64,000 bases of DNA, taken from the NCBI GenBank assembly GCA_963920705.1, contig OY987226.1, positions 14,820,501 through 14,884,500 on the forward strand, read 5' to 3'. The position numbers and the translations under genes are program-made. The DNA is from Odiellus spinosus (lineage: Eukaryota; Arthropoda; Arachnida; Opiliones; Phalangiidae). Below are positions 1 through 13,180 of the stretch, in pieces. The stretch's first letter is position 1. Every line of letters begins with the position of its first letter. The notes beneath the pieces were generated by a model, which worked only from the letters and a program-made list of their open reading frames with translations, was not told the origin of the DNA and did not search any database.

Positions 1-1960
1 GTAGCGCATTTTCGTGTTTGGTGCCAACTCGAAATGAAATATACTATAATAATACTCCAATTTCCATTAAAAGTATTTCTCATACTAGAAGACAGGAGGC
101 GCTAGTTTATATCCTCTGTTCATGGTGAGAAGTATATCGGAGAATAAAACTACGTGGGGTGGTTTTAGAAGCACCAGAGCTTTACCTTATGTTCCCTACT
201 TTCTCTAAAATAGATTAGTTTAATTTCAGTGCACAGAGTTACAATGTAATATTTTCGGAGGTCTCTGAAACCAGAGTATTTGATGAAATGAGAAACGTGA
301 GAAACTATGTAGAAAAATTATTTTCTTTAAAATTAATGAACTGGAGAAAAGATTTCTCAATAAGGTTGTAATCTTACTCCATATAACAAAAACTTAAAAA
401 AATACTGTCCTCAATTTTTTTTTTTTCAAAGACCTATGGATTATATTTATAGATTTTTCATACTATTAAAAACCTATAATGAAAAATTTACATCTCTGGG
501 CTGACGCCTTCAAAAGAAACTTCAAAAGTAAAAGGTCAAAAATATGTAAAAATATTTTTTTACGATTGATGACGCAGAATGTGGGAATACCTGATTAAGG
601 ATAAATTTAAATTAAAATACTGGAATTTCTAGATTAAGTACGTTCACGTGCCAGAACGAGTGAAAGGAAAGGTAGTTATTAAAATTTTAGTACCACATTT
701 TCACTTTCTGAGATTAACCAACCCGAGCAATCGTTGAATAAACAATTTGCGCGGAATTTAATTAAAATTTCCATTCATAAGCAAGAATTGGTATTTTTAG
801 CAGACAGCCTTGAAGGCAAATAATACATCTTTGAACTTGACTTTAAGAGGGAAAAAAATGCCTATCTCATGATGTACCCTTAAAATTTCGTCCCCACTCA
901 CTTCCCTCTTCTCATTGTTTCGAGTATAATCCAAAATTCGGCGAAACATTCCCAGCAGCTTAAATATACAAAGATACGGAGGGTCTAAAAATGTCCCAAA
1001 ACAATGAATGGAATGGGATGGTAAATTAAAAAAAAAAAAAAAACTCGGTTCTTCCATATATTTCCAGAACTTCGTCAGTTTATACGAGAGAAGAAACTTA
1101 TAAAAAAATATAAAAGTGAAGGTGAATTGTTTGGGAAGAAGAGTTTTGCATTAAAAAATTATTTCCAATTGACCGTGAAACCAAACAAAATTACGAGGTG
1201 CTCATCACTACAAGTTGCATTGACAGATTACTGTTGACAATTTGTTGCGTAATTGAGATACGTATTTATAATTATTTAAATGGTAAAACCCTCGCCAAAA
1301 AAGGCTGTTCAACAACTTGATTAATAAAAATTATAACAGACTTAAAGGAGGACGTATATCTCCTTTAATTGAAACACGTACACCCATCTAACTATTCGAG
1401 TGTATTTCCCTAGCCTGCCTTGTTTCACACACTTAATTGTCATTCATTCTTTTAAAAATCTTGCAGTCATATTTTCTGCCCATTAATCTCATTAAAAATG
1501 AACAATGTAAAATTTATAAAAAGGTAGAGAAATTGTCGCCCCCGAGAATCTCATTTCATTTCGTTAACCCTAAAACGGCTAATGTGTAAGGGCGCGAGCT
1601 TGTCGACTTACATTGTTAATTATATCGTTTAGAAATATAGCCAAGGCTTAGTAACATAGGCAATTAAATACGAAAAAATATGACACTCACTCATTTTGGC
1701 ATCATAATTTAACTTGGTAGGTTCTTTTCTAATCCACAATTTCACACTACTAAACTCGGTCACATACCTAATTTAAAACTGATTTAAAATCTATGGAAAC
1801 AGTGACGCGCGCGGAACTTGTACTGATCATCGGGACGCTTTGAGCAAAAAATTTCAACTTGTGGGACGCCCCAGGCGAAAACATTGTCAAAGTGCACAGC
1901 GGGGAATGGGTGATGGAAGGGTAAAAGAGGTGAAGGGATACCCATAGACATTTATTATAA
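1..1960. other. AT-rich stretch without a recognisable gene
   Basis: I see no coding exon or RNA gene here. Reading frames are short and compositionally like noncoding DNA. The stretch holds a degenerate dispersed repeat at 448-700 (listed separately) and a 27-bp palindrome at 1342-1368 made of TTAAAGGAG and CTCCTTTAA. That palindrome looks like a collapsed relative of the TTAA-flanked elements found elsewhere in the window. Confidence 0.6.
448..700 (+). repeat. Degenerate dispersed repeat, copy 1 of 3
   Basis: This segment shares ordered motifs with 46990-47350 and 48290-48500. They are a CATACTATTAAAAA-like start followed by ACATCTCTGGGCTGACGC-like sequence, then a GATGACGCAGAAT-like block, then GATTAAGTACGTTCACG and CCAGAACG. 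The order of the later motifs differs between copies, so these are probably rearranged fragments of one old element. The 46990-47350 copy lies inside a TTAA-flanked inverted-repeat element, which suggests that all three derive from that family. Confidence 0.45.
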
Positions 1961-1964
1961 CACT

Positions 1965-2000
1965 AGTTGAAAGCCCGCCCTACGGGCGGGTTTCATCCAG
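1965..2000. repeat. GC-rich hairpin, CCCGCCC TAC GGGCGGG
   Basis: A perfect 7-bp G+C stem (1974-1980 with 1984-1990) and a 3-nt loop sit in otherwise AT-rich DNA. Flanking AAA and TTT extend the stem. The arrangement recalls the ACCTCCCC/GGGGAGGT hairpin at 62895-62928 and probably marks the end of a repeat element. It is not a bacterial terminator, because the context is eukaryotic. Confidence 0.5.
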
Positions 2001-2103
2001 TTGCTTCGGGCCTAATGAAATTGTATTAAAATCTGAGTTTCCACGCGCCTGCCATATGAAAAGAGGTGAAAAGATAATCCTCCGTGGAAGTGGTGTTTAT
2101 ATT

Positions 2104-2152
2104 TGTAACGATACCAAATCGAAGATTTAATTTTTCACTTAATTCTAATTTT
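2104..2152 (+). repeat. Direct repeat flanking the YY1-like minisatellite, left copy
   Basis: About 48 bp beginning GTAACGATACCAAATCGAAG recur almost identically at 2940-2987, and a partial third copy follows at about 2154-2185. The two main copies bracket the 30-bp minisatellite and a GC-shifted interval. The block from 2.1 to 3.0 kb may therefore be one composite repeat or a segmental duplication. Confidence 0.7.
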
Positions 2153-2221
2153 TAGAAGATTTAATTTTTCACTTAATTCTAATATTTATTTTCATCTTTT
2201 TAAGGGCGGTCCTCTTCCTTT

Positions 2222-2556
2222 CCACCTTTTTTTCGGCGGCCATCTTGCTTTTCATGCGGCCATCTTACTTTTCATCTTTTTTTTCATGCGGCCATCTTAC
2301 TTTTCATCTTTTTTCATGCGGCCATCTTACTTTTCATCTTTTTTCATGCGGCCATCTTACTTTTCATCTTTTTTCATGCGGCCATCTTACTTTTCATCTT
2401 TTTTAAGGCGGCCATCTTGCTTTTCATCTTTTTTCATGCTTCCATCTTAATTTTCATCTTTTTTTTCAGGCGGCCATCTTGCTTTTCATCTTTTTTCAAG
2501 CGTCCATCTAACTCTCATCTTTTTGCAGGCGGCCATCTTGATGTTCATCTTTTTCC
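2222..2556 (+). repeat. 30-bp minisatellite with GCGGCCATCTT core (YY1/Pho-like)
   Basis: About eleven head-to-tail units of 30 bp are visible. The central units are nearly identical and the edges are degenerate. Each unit contains CCATCT, and nine carry GGCCATCTT. On the minus strand this reads AAGATGGCC, one base away from the published YY1 consensus AAGATGGCGGC. The first unit reads CGGCGGCCATCTTGC, which is the closest match. What is seen is the array and its core. Binding by a YY1/Pho-type factor is inference. Confidence 0.85.
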
Positions 2557-3240
2557 GTTAGTTTAAAAGGTTCCGTTTAAAATTTATTACCACTCCATTT
2601 TTAAATGCTCCCTGTAATGCTAAGCGGGGTTTTAATATATAAGACTACTACTCCGCGTCTAACAATCCTCCGTGGGGAAAAAAAAAAAAAAGACCCTACA
2701 CTATACAAATCATTATCAACCAATGGGAGGCCGGCGTTAAGGCGAGGCATCCCGCAACGGGATCCTCCTGAAACGACAGATTATCGTGTTAACGAACGGA
2801 AGCCTTTATCGAACTGGAATTTTTAACTTTAATTTTAATTTAAAAAGAGTAAAAAGCGGTACGAACCCCGATTAAATTTTATAATTTAAACTGAGCGGAG
2901 GCCTAACAGGAAGAAAATTAACGAAACACTGAAACGTTTGTAACGATACCAAATCGAAGATTTAATTTTTCAATTAATTCTAATTTTAATTTAAAACGAA
3001 CTACGAACCCAGATTAAATTTTGTTCCGTAGACGGCGTGTTTCTCCAAGAGCAATAAAATTAGCGAACTCGTGGGGGGCCGGAACGGCTCGGAATAAATT
3101 CCCCCGCGAAAAAACCAACCAACGAACGAACGACGAACGAACGAACGAACGAACGTCGTGGTTTTTATATATAAGATATAACACCCCCTTTCTTCCCGCA
3201 TAAGGCCGGTCTTGGGTTTTTTTTCTGTGCGCCATCTATC
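2557..3240. other. GC-shifted interval, no recognised product
   Basis: This interval is richer in G+C than its surroundings and contains the second direct repeat (2940-2987). It also contains paired similar segments: ATCCTCCGTGG at about 2077 and 2665, and ATATATAAGA-like stretches near 2635 and 3167. Short frames exist on both strands (for example 2605-2826 plus and 3014-3235 minus), but none resembles a protein that I know. I read it as an old repeat rather than a gene. Confidence 0.4.
3113..3156 (+). repeat. (AACG)n microsatellite
   Basis: A short run of AACG and AACC tetranucleotides with one interruption at GACG. It generates the artificial Arg-Thr-Asn-Glu and Val-Arg-Ser-Phe repeats in overlapping frames on the two strands. 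Confidence 0.8.
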
Positions 3241-5528
3241 TCCTAGGACTAGAAATGAAAAATTCGAAATATTGTTTAAAAACGCGGGAAATTTGATTTT
3301 TGATGGTGGATGTTTCGATTTTAAAAGAGTAATAAGCCTTAAATATAACCAAAAATGTTTTATATACTAAATACAGTTATATATTATATCAGTTAATTAA
3401 ATATAAATGAATTATAAGATAATATTTTCCAAAATTTAGGAATATACATATATAGGTTTTATATGACTAAATTATCTCAAAGGATTTTATAGGGCAAATT
3501 TCAGCAACGTTACATAGCTAATAGTCTAGTTGTGCAAAACATTAAATTTTTTGACTGTGCGGCGATATCTTTTGATCTCTAAATATCTATTAACTCAAAA
3601 TTATAGGACATTTCAAAGAAATGCAGGATGATATAGAACATGTTTGAAAATATAGGATTTTATAGGAACTATAGGACCAGTGGGCTGCCTATTAATGAAT
3701 AACAAAACCTAGTGTTCATAAGCGGCGAACCGTGGGAAAAACAGTAAGTAACAAAACCACGTGAGCGTCTACCTATTCTTAAACAATAGCTGACGTCCAC
3801 GTGATTTTGTTTGTTGCTAATTTTGTCACCGTTAGCCTTAGAGGACGCTTTATATGTCCATTGTTAATAGTTCTAGACGAAAGTACTCTTTGCCTAGTTA
3901 CTGTAGTTACCGAGGTATCATACGAAACTGTAAACAAACAAGTACAGATAATTGATTATTAAATATAATGTATAAAATTATTTCCAGTTTTATCCTCCCT
4001 TTAGTGTTCTATTATCTTCGTTAAAAAACTTTATAATGAAGTAGACTTTGGGGCCGCACCATACGCCATGGAATGACTTAAGAGAGAGAAAATACAGCAG
4101 TGGCAAGGTCATAATTAGGGGCGCTAGCCGGTTTTGACCTTGAGACTCTCGTTTAATTACCGATGTTAAAATAAACGTATGGATGCAGTAAGAAGATAAC
4201 TTTTTGAATGATATTATTTTAAAAGTGAAAGCGACATAGGGGCCAATGTAATTAAAATACTTTTCTTGTAATGTGAGATAACAGTATTGAAGTGTAATAA
4301 TTAGGAAAAAATATAATTAAAGACAAAATACGCTTCTAGCATATCAAAGAAATATAATTTAAATAGTTTGTTTTCAGATCGTACTATAAACTAGACTGGT
4401 TGATATATGGATCTAATCAAGGCGCCTGATAGTCGAGAACTCGAATGTACAAAAGATGAACTCTTCAGTTCGTAAAAGTTCAAACTCAACGCGTTGTCAA
4501 AGCTGAATTTGCAGTGTCGTCTGCTGTATATAGCGAATTAAAGAGTGTTTGCCCCCTCGAATCTAGGGTATTTTAATATAAGCCAATCCTACTTAGCCAA
4601 AAACCTGAAACTGATCAAATCAAATCCAAAAAATAAATAAAAAATAAACCTTTAAAAAATTTAAAGTGTTCATACGTGATATTTTATGCGACACCCTTCA
4701 TATGATAAATATCAAGTTTAACTCTAAAATAATTGGTGCCTACGTAATCCAATGGTAATGATAAAAACTGCACCCAAAGTAACGCCAAACCCATGTATGT
4801 AGATTTCCAGATTTCAAGGCTTACACGCAATGCGTGAAACGTACAATTATACCATTTCAACTCTGTCATTACAAAACTACATTTCTTCGAAAATGATTTG
4901 CAAACGAGTTTAAAAAAACTGTTGCGGATTAACACACAATGATAAAACATATTGACATATAAGTAGTTTTTGCAAAACAACTTGGTCTAAATTATTTCTA
5001 GAATTCCAGACGCGACAAAGGTGTGGTTATTCCTAAAGAAAAAAATGGTTTTAAAACTTCAATGAATTTCATTCTGATCTCCCAAGATAAAAGTTAACGT
5101 GGGCTAGCTAGGCTGCTAATTACAAAAAACAAAAAAAAAAAAAAATAGCTAATTAAAAGAGTTCAAATGATTATATTCCGAAACGTTGGCTGAAGGAATA
5201 TTTCCTTTTAGGCTTATCTGTTTTTCTTCAAATCAACATGGGAGTATTTAATGAAGTTTGAAGATTTTTAATTTTGGGCTAATTAGTCGTACCGGGTTTA
5301 CGCTTGTTAAGAACGATAATTAAGAATATTTGAAAAAAATGAATAAATTCGCTTCAGGGAAAATATTAATATTCCTGGATGTATGGTATAAAAAAAAAAC
5401 TAAATTTTAGTCTAGAAAATATTGAACCATATATATTATTAATCGTAAATATTGGTTTAAACTTTATCCGTTGTGGAGCGTGTTATATATTTAACAAGAT
5501 GGTTTATCATGCCATATTAGTTACGCGA
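3241..5528. other. No gene recognised
   Basis: AT-rich sequence without a supported coding region. It contains a degraded inverted-repeat element at 3710-3870 (listed separately). A lone TATCCTCCCTTTA at about 3991-4003 resembles the right end of the TTAA foldback family. The 98-codon frame at 4684-4980 on the minus strand has no recognisable motif. Confidence 0.5.
3710..3870. mobile_element. Degraded copy of the GTTCATAAGC inverted-repeat element
   Basis: The left arm ATGAATAACAAAACCTAGTG followed by TTCATAAGCG matches the intact copy at 35692-35883. Inner arms AACAAAACCACGTGAGCGTC and GACGTCCACGTGATTTTGTT form a further inverted pair. The right outer arm is degenerate (GAGGACGCTTTATATG). 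It is non-coding and therefore non-autonomous. Confidence 0.6.
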
Positions 5529-5737
5529 CGTCTGGCTCTCCCTTTGGTATCCATAATCTAGGATTTACTTTACGTCTGGCTCTCCCTCTATTAGATCTCT
5601 AATCCATGATTTTAGGTCTCACCCTTTATTAGAAAAGGAATCCAAGATTTAACGCCTGGCTCTCCCTTTATCAGATCATGAATCCATGTCTGACTCTCCC
5701 TTTATTATCTCTAATCCATTAATTTACTTCTGGCTCG
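5529..5737 (+). repeat. Minisatellite, irregular ~34-45-bp unit
   Basis: About five diverged copies of a unit reading roughly GTCTGGCTCTCCCTTTATTA, followed by a TCTAATCCATGATTTAC-like segment. Unit lengths vary between about 34 and 45 bp, so this is an old, irregular array. Confidence 0.75.
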
Positions 5738-5867
5738 TAAAGAACCTGACATTTTCGTTTGAGCATCCCTTCCTTTGACAGTGGAGGCGCAAGAAAGAAT
5801 GAAGAAAGCAATAGTGACCCAAAACAACTTTTCGCGTAACTAAAAAAAATTATGCCTTAAATATTTA

Positions 5868-6204
5868 CAGAAGCAGATGAAACCCTCCTTTGAAGTCTAC
5901 TACTCTAATGTTTCATATAGCACTCCTCTCTGTATGGGTAAAATTCCCAATTTTACGAGATCGGAGGGGTCCTACTTCATACCCCCTGTCTACGGAAAAT
6001 TGGAAATTCTCTCTCTCCACAAACGACGACGTTTTTTTGACGAACTCCGAGGCTGCTAGAGATATTCGCTCGACGAACTCCCGCTCCGAAAATATCTACC
6101 GTTAGGAGGCGTACGAATCGCGCTTTTTGAAACTAACCCATACAGAGAGGGGTAAACAAGACCCGGTAGCAATAGACTTCAAAGGAGGGTTTCATCGGCT
6201 TCTG
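5868..6204. mobile_element. 337-bp inverted-repeat element (MITE-like) with 7-bp target duplication
   Basis: The ends are inverted copies about 32 bp long: CAGAAGCAGATGAAACCCTC at the left (5868-5899) and the reverse complement at 6173-6204 with one or two differences. A second inverted pair lies further in (CCTCTCTGTATGGGT near 5925 and ACCCATACAGAGAGG near 6137). ATATTTA flanks both ends directly (5861-5867 and 6205-6211), consistent with a 7-bp target-site duplication, although the AT-richness weakens this. No transposase is encoded. Two overlapping frames of 60 and 71 codons inside it are incidental. Confidence 0.8.
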
Positions 6205-6211
6205 ATATTTA

Positions 6212-9200
6212 TTAAAATATGTAAAAAAATTTAAAATATTATAATTAGGTAAAAATATCTATTTTTTAGCTAGGTTATAAATCATACAGTACCTTCTTTA
6301 AACTATTTTACGAAAAATAAAGGAGTTTAAGATAAAGATTAGTTTATTTAATGTTAGTATCATTAATAATAAATTTGGATATACAAAAAGCCTAAGGTTA
6401 GGTTTGGTCCCAAATAAAGGTTTAAAAAGAAAATTAGACCATAAAAATTTCAAACTAAATTTGCAATTTTGTTCCTATTTTAGCTTTAGGGAATTTTGTC
6501 TCTATTATATATAGGCGAAGGATTGTGTCCTTCCCTTGGGATATTTTGTCTTTTTACATAACAGGGGCGAGGGGATTTTGGCTGGGGATATTATGTCTTG
6601 GAGGGTTATGTCCAACATCCAATTTTTCAGTATGATTGCTCTTCAATCTTTATAAAAAAGGATAAGCGAACGAAAAGATGGGTTGAATAAAACATTCAAG
6701 CTTCACAATGCATACTTAACCAGAGCGACAACTCTGAGTCTGCCTTTCAGGTTTCTTACGAAATTTTTCGATTCAAAAACGTGAATTTGAAAATTAAATC
6801 TCGAACTTTTTTATACCTGACCTTTGGCCCCCAAACCTTAGGAAATTCCTGACTTATGGCCGGTTATCTATATAACATTTCAATTAACATTGAATAACTA
6901 ATTTTAATATTTGGGTCCACTTGATCGATTCTCTAAATTTTTGGACGGAAATTAATCTAATTAAAAAATTAACAAAACCTTACCTAAGCCTTTGTTAATC
7001 ATTTGAAAAATAGATCAACTGGGAAAAAAAACTTGTCGATCAACTGAACCGAAGTCAATTTGGAATCTATAAGAATTAAAATTATTTCTATTTTGAAATG
7101 AAACAGGGTATAAAGGAGGCTCAGATAGTTTATAATTTGGTGTGCTAAAACTTAATATTTATGGTGAATACATTTCCATGAATTTCAACGTATATACTGA
7201 CAAAACTTCACTGATTGTACTCTTGTTAAAATCGAACCTGTCGCCCTCTGGGTGGAGAATAACTTTAAATGTTAAAGATCCAACGATTACGTGACACAAA
7301 TATATATAGAAAGTTAAAAAAATACCCACACACGCGAAAATTCTTTTAACTCGTAAAATAATAACTATTACCAATCCAATAATGATGGGTTACGGAGTCG
7401 AACTCACATCTGTCATTTTTAAAAATAATTATAGGTCATAGCACGTCATCGCGATATCTATAGCATTACAATTCAAAAAGAAAAGCCCCAACAATTTGTG
7501 TCATCAAATTAAAAATTTCTACAAATACTATATTTTTTAAAATAATCCAATTATTTTATTATTTTTAATATAATGGGAATAAAGAAAATGAATTCTAAAA
7601 CATTTAATTGTCTTGAATTAATTGAACATATCCATATTATTTATTTATTTTAGGCCTGAGAACTATAACTAGACTTAACTTTGATTTAATTGGTTGAAAC
7701 TCAGTGTTCCGAAGAGATATTTGCCAAGAAGTAAATATTGTTCCGGTATAAAATGGTACATATAAATTTAATCAAATTCTCGTGAATCATTAATTGGAAT
7801 TTGAATTAAATTCGTAAATAATTCATCAAAAATATTGATAAAATGATAAGAATATTTAACCGAAATCCTTGTTTCTCGACTAAAAAACACACGTTTTCGT
7901 ACTAATTTCCTGTTCTAAGGAAATAAACTTTTTAAATAAATCTTATTTGGTAATTTAAAAGCCTTGTAATAAGGATTATATTTTAGTTTCTATTTTTTCT
8001 ATTATTATTATTCACCCCTATTTACCATTTACCGTTATTTACCAATTTTATGCGCTGCAAAATTCTAAAAAAATTAATTTTTGGAAATATATAGAAACTG
8101 TGCTAAGTTGGGCAGGCGCATAAATTAAATTTGTGAATTTAAAATCATAAAAGTTAAATTTTTTCTCTTATCCTAAATAAATTTTAAAACACTTCATACT
8201 CCTGAAAATGAATAGTTCACTATTATTTGAAATTAAATTACTACTGTAGTGAACAAAGGAAAATATTACGGTTAATATAAGTAGGATCGAAAACCAGGTG
8301 ATCCTTTAAACTTTGCTACGATCACCCGGTGTTTGCTCTACAACCATATAATTTATTGAAAATAATTGTATTTGAAATTAAAATGATATTAGTCTAATAT
8401 TGCGAAATCTTTGATGGTTTGTCGATTTAGTTGGTAATCATCCTGAAGTTTCTCTACTATCATTTAGCTTATTACCAATAAATATAAATTAAAAATGCGA
8501 TAAAGGTAGCTTTAATTCTTAATATAATCTTCGTTTGATCTCCGAATGAATTTAGTCTGTGGGTATAATTTAGAGTTTCGCTTGATCGCTCATTTATGAC
8601 CTATTAATGTGTGTAAGAGATTATTCTTATTATTTAAAATAATGCCCTAGCTCTCACTATTTTCTTTATAGATTAAAAAAAATATAGAAAGTTAGACACT
8701 TAAATTGTATATTTCCCTTTAAAATGACCGTTTTTCTTAAACAAAAATAGGAGGAAATAATGAGGGTATGGAAATTATTCGGCCAATTAATTCTAGTTTA
8801 GAAGCTTCCGTTTAAAGATTAATTTTATTGGATGGTTGAATCTATTGTCTAACGTATTTTATTTTAAATAAGGTTGCTTTTTTTTTTGTTTTTTTACTCC
8901 GGGCAATACGGGTTCTGGTACTGACCGATTTGAATGATTGACTGACCAAAAATTCTAGTTAAAAAAAATCTTTAAAAAGAGAATATGAAATACATTTTTT
9001 TGTTAACATTTTAGGTTAGTAATTAACTTTCTTAGACTGATTATCTCATTTTAAAAACTATTTCACTCCCGAGGTGATGAAGTGTGTAATACCCTTTATT
9101 TAATTTAATCATGATTAAACCAAAATTAAAAATGTTATCGTACCTTGTACGGTGCATTGAATTTTCTAATTAAATTAAATTAGCCTGGTTAAATATTATT

Positions 9201-12200
9201 AAATGTATATACAAGTGACCTAGTGCCCTAGCTCCAATATAACCCTTGTTTCTATTGAACCAATAAGGTTAAAATGTTTACCACACACTGTTTGCGCAAG
9301 TTTTGAGATTTGTTATGACAGGAGTCATCCCTAAGAATATGGGTATTTGAACCAAAAAGAAAGCCATTCACTTTAAATGCCTATTATATTATTATATTTT
9401 TATTATATTATTATATTTTTAATTTTATCATACTATTAAAACGCCATAACTAGATGGCGCTAGGGCCTTCGTAAATTTAGGAAATAGATCGATAACCTTG
9501 CCAGCCAACTTTGGAAGCGCGTACATCGAGCCAATGAGAAAGGAGTGTACTATGACGTATAATGATGCGTCTTTTGACTTTTTGATTTTGAACGCGCAAA
9601 AAATGCTAATAATTTTAATAAAATGTTTTTGTAATTAGAATAAATTAACTGTTTTCTACGTATTGAAACGTTGACTTATTATAAGGTCAAATTATTATGT
9701 CCCCCGATCTTTTCCTTTCAATATTAAAAATGAGAGAAATTTGTAGCCATGCAACAACAAGATTTGTTCATGAGGAAGTTTTAACATATTCTACGATATT
9801 TAACATTGTGTATTATTCCGACACGCCTACGGTTATATCGCAATACTGTTCGCGAACAAAATGATACGTAAACAGTATGAGGGAACCTTTATAACTGATC
9901 TCGCGATCCTCGTAAACCAGTTTGGAATCTGGGGAAATAGTCATTTGTAGATGGTTTTAGCCGCCAGCGTTCTATCGAGTTCAACTTTTAACTCGTTCAA
10001 TGACGAAATAAAACTCTTTTCCCAAAAGTTTCAAAGTCTCAAACGCGTGACGTACGATTGACGAGGCCGCGAGTCATAGAAAAATATATGTTAATCAGTA
10101 ACATTAACCATAACCTCGCGTGGCTCAAGTTCCAACCCGAAAACAACGCTGCCATTTTAAGTAGGCCACATTATAAGTCTTCCGAATTCCTCACCGACAA
10201 CTTAACCTTGGGATAAAAGCTGACGTTTGTATGATTGTCAACTTTCAAGTCACTCTCCGATCATAAGAGTATATTTATTGTATGTAGAAGAAGTAGAAGG
10301 CCACGGTAAAGCGCCTTTCAGTTTTAAGGATCTACATCCGGTTTTGCAAAAAAATTTTTTCTTATTGATTGGAATATGTCGTCAGCTTAAAGACTAAAGA
10401 ATAAATATTATTTTTATTAATTAAGTAAAACTTATGAGGTATATCACCGTATCAGATGGACGAAAAAAAGTATTTTTTAACAAAAAACTTGTTTCTAAGA
10501 CAAATCACTGGAGAGACACCAGCTTTAAGGCTTAGCCTTATACTCCTAATGCTATTTTACTCAATGCTTCGAGTCACCCAACATTTAAAATTACTTTTAA
10601 AATTATAATATTAAATGGATAAATAAGCATGATAAAGTATGCGATGATGATACTAGAAACAGTGGTGGGATTGCTTCCCATGGTGTATTAAAGTGGAAGG
10701 CTAGCGAAACGTGCTAGTGCTTCATGTAGTACCACGTCTGACCAGACGATCGACAACGGTATCTCAATTCGTTCTTGATTACAAGAAATTTGCGTAGCAA
10801 AGTTTCTACGTTAAGTTGGCGAATTATGAATGCAAATTCCTGTTGCTTTACACGTGGTTATAACAAGATATGGGGCATGAAATTATCCTTCTTGGGCCCT
10901 AGGAGGTTTAGTTTATAATTTTGACAGCAAACACCAAAACTAGTTACAACGAATCTTATTAAAGTAATTTTGAAATCCATTTTTTTTAAATTCAAAGACT
11001 GATGTCTACAGGAAGTTAACTTAGGGTAATATTATTTATTATACTCTATATATGTCAAAATACTAAAATGTACACTTTTATTTGGTAAGCCCTACATGCA
11101 ATAACAAAACAAATTTTTACTTCTGCTACCACGGAAATTCATGATGATTTTAACCCGCGTATCGTGACCGGGTATAAATGGTGGTCTACATTTATATTGA
11201 CCTAACAATAGAATAGTAACGCGTTTAACACCGTAACCTGATATTAACGATGAAAGAATTGGCAGGCAGGGTGGGGGGAAAGAATTCTATAAAGAACATT
11301 TTTGATATCAAAAGAAACTAGGTAATGGCGCAATACAGTACTCTCCTCATGTCCTCTAAGCTATTGTAGAACCATTTTGACTTTTCAACATGAACAAAGA
11401 TATTTTAACTGTTATCCTTAGCAAGTAATTGTTCTTGAGATAAAATAAACTTAGATTCGTACTAGTTGAAAATTAAAACTGATTTTTACTGAAGTGTTTG
11501 TTGAATTGTAACGTGAAAAGACTATTTTTACCCTTTTGAGGTTTAATATTACGTATAAATCCGCTTTGGGTTTCGCTATTTTTCAAAGTTATCCCCGAAA
11601 ATTACTTGAAGATGTAACAATGCGCGGAAAATTAGCCCTGGAGTTACAGAAAAACCAGTATCGTATACTTAGAACGGGGGATGGCCAAAGGTGGTACTAT
11701 GGCCATCGTGAAATTGCGCCCAATTTTTGTTGCTTTTCAAACGTAGGGGTTTCACGAGGCTAGTGGTGCGTTCCCGATTTCAAACTTAAAGTGATACGGA
11801 CTTTTTTTTTGAAAAATGGTTTTAAAAAATCTATTTAGTTATGAAATTCATCAATCCTAACTACAACGATTCGAAAAAATGGTCTAATTTCGTAATCGGG
11901 AAAATAAAATAGATACATGATCCACCATTGACCTCGCAACTGATCCTCGTAGGAAAATTTAGAACGTGCGCATGAGCAAATTTCTTGATAGAGCTCGGAA
12001 TCGGATAATGAATAACTTAGGAGATAAATTTTCAGCTTGAATAATAAACAATTTACGCGTTATTCAAACGGATAATGCGAAGATAAAAATATGACGTTTC
12101 TCGAAATCCGAGTAGAATGAAATATAATAATTATATTTTAATCTAAATTGAAAGGAACCGACTAAATCACTACATTCTAATTTCAAGATCTCAATTTGGA

Positions 12201-13180
12201 TTTAAAATTCGCGAAGAAACTTGAGTTTCAAATTTTCTTATCCGAATGAATAAATCGTAAACGTATCAATTTCCTATAACAATGAGTGGGAATAAAAGTT
12301 TGCCTTACATTCAGATACTTTAACTCCAATAAGAAATGGATTTTTTTTTTTTGCGAGTGGATAATATCTGATGGACATTCAATTAAGAAAGTTATACGAA
12401 TTCCGAGGTCTATTCCGAATCAAAGAGATTAATTAAAATATTCAAACATTCCCTTTTTGAAGTCCCTAACCCTTTATAAAGTTACTATTATTTTCTTCAT
12501 TTCAAAAGAAAAAAACATTCGTTACACAAAATAACTTTTTGATGAGCGTTGAAGGCAATGCTTTGTTTCAAATCAGTCCCAGATTTCATAGCGGATAAAG
12601 TGCGTAAAATGTAATCAAGATGTACACACTCTTGTTACGAATTACTTTTCAAGATCTATTTTAATTTCTAATAAATTTAACATTGCGTATTAATCCGCTT
12701 CAATATTGGTTGTTACGTAAAGTAGTCTTAGTGTTCTATTTAACAACGACTGGGAAAACTTGGACTGATAAGGTTTTTTGAAGAAAGAGAGGGGATATAA
12801 AAATTCCTATTCGGCTGGCGCGCTTATCAACGCCCCAAGATCACCCATTCCACCATCATTAAGATTAAATTTAAGCTTTAAGCATGTGGACCTCATCGCT
12901 AAAATTCCAAGGAATCGACTTATATATATATAAAATTGCATTGTGTTATATTTGAGAAGTTTATAATGGGTTTTTAAAGTTAATTGTTATCTTTATTCCA
13001 AGACAGATAATTCCAACTTAAATTAAGGAAATATATGCATAAGGAAATATTATTAAACTAGATTTATTAAGAGCCTGGTTTAGTATGATTTTAAAATTTG
13101 TCAATTTTTAAAGGGAATGTTGAATGTATTTTTAATAATATTACAGATTTATCAAATTCTTAGAGAATAGATAAAATCCG
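6212..13180. other. Long stretch without a recognisable gene
   Basis: About 7 kb of AT-rich DNA with no supported exon. Visible items are a (TTATTATA)n-like patch near 9383-9420 and a ~38-bp segment at 10312-10350 that recurs inverted at 14952-14990. Three copies of a dispersed AACATTGCGTATTAATCCGC-like motif lie at 9799-9822, 11541-11564 and 12676-12698. The 75-codon frame at 11536-11763 on the plus strand has more protein-like composition than most, but I recognise nothing in it. Confidence 0.5.

Noticed and set aside
1971-1993. GC-rich hairpin followed by TTT as a rho-independent terminator
   Set aside because: The window is eukaryotic (spliced gene, MITEs, minisatellites), and the hairpin fits a repeat-element terminus better.
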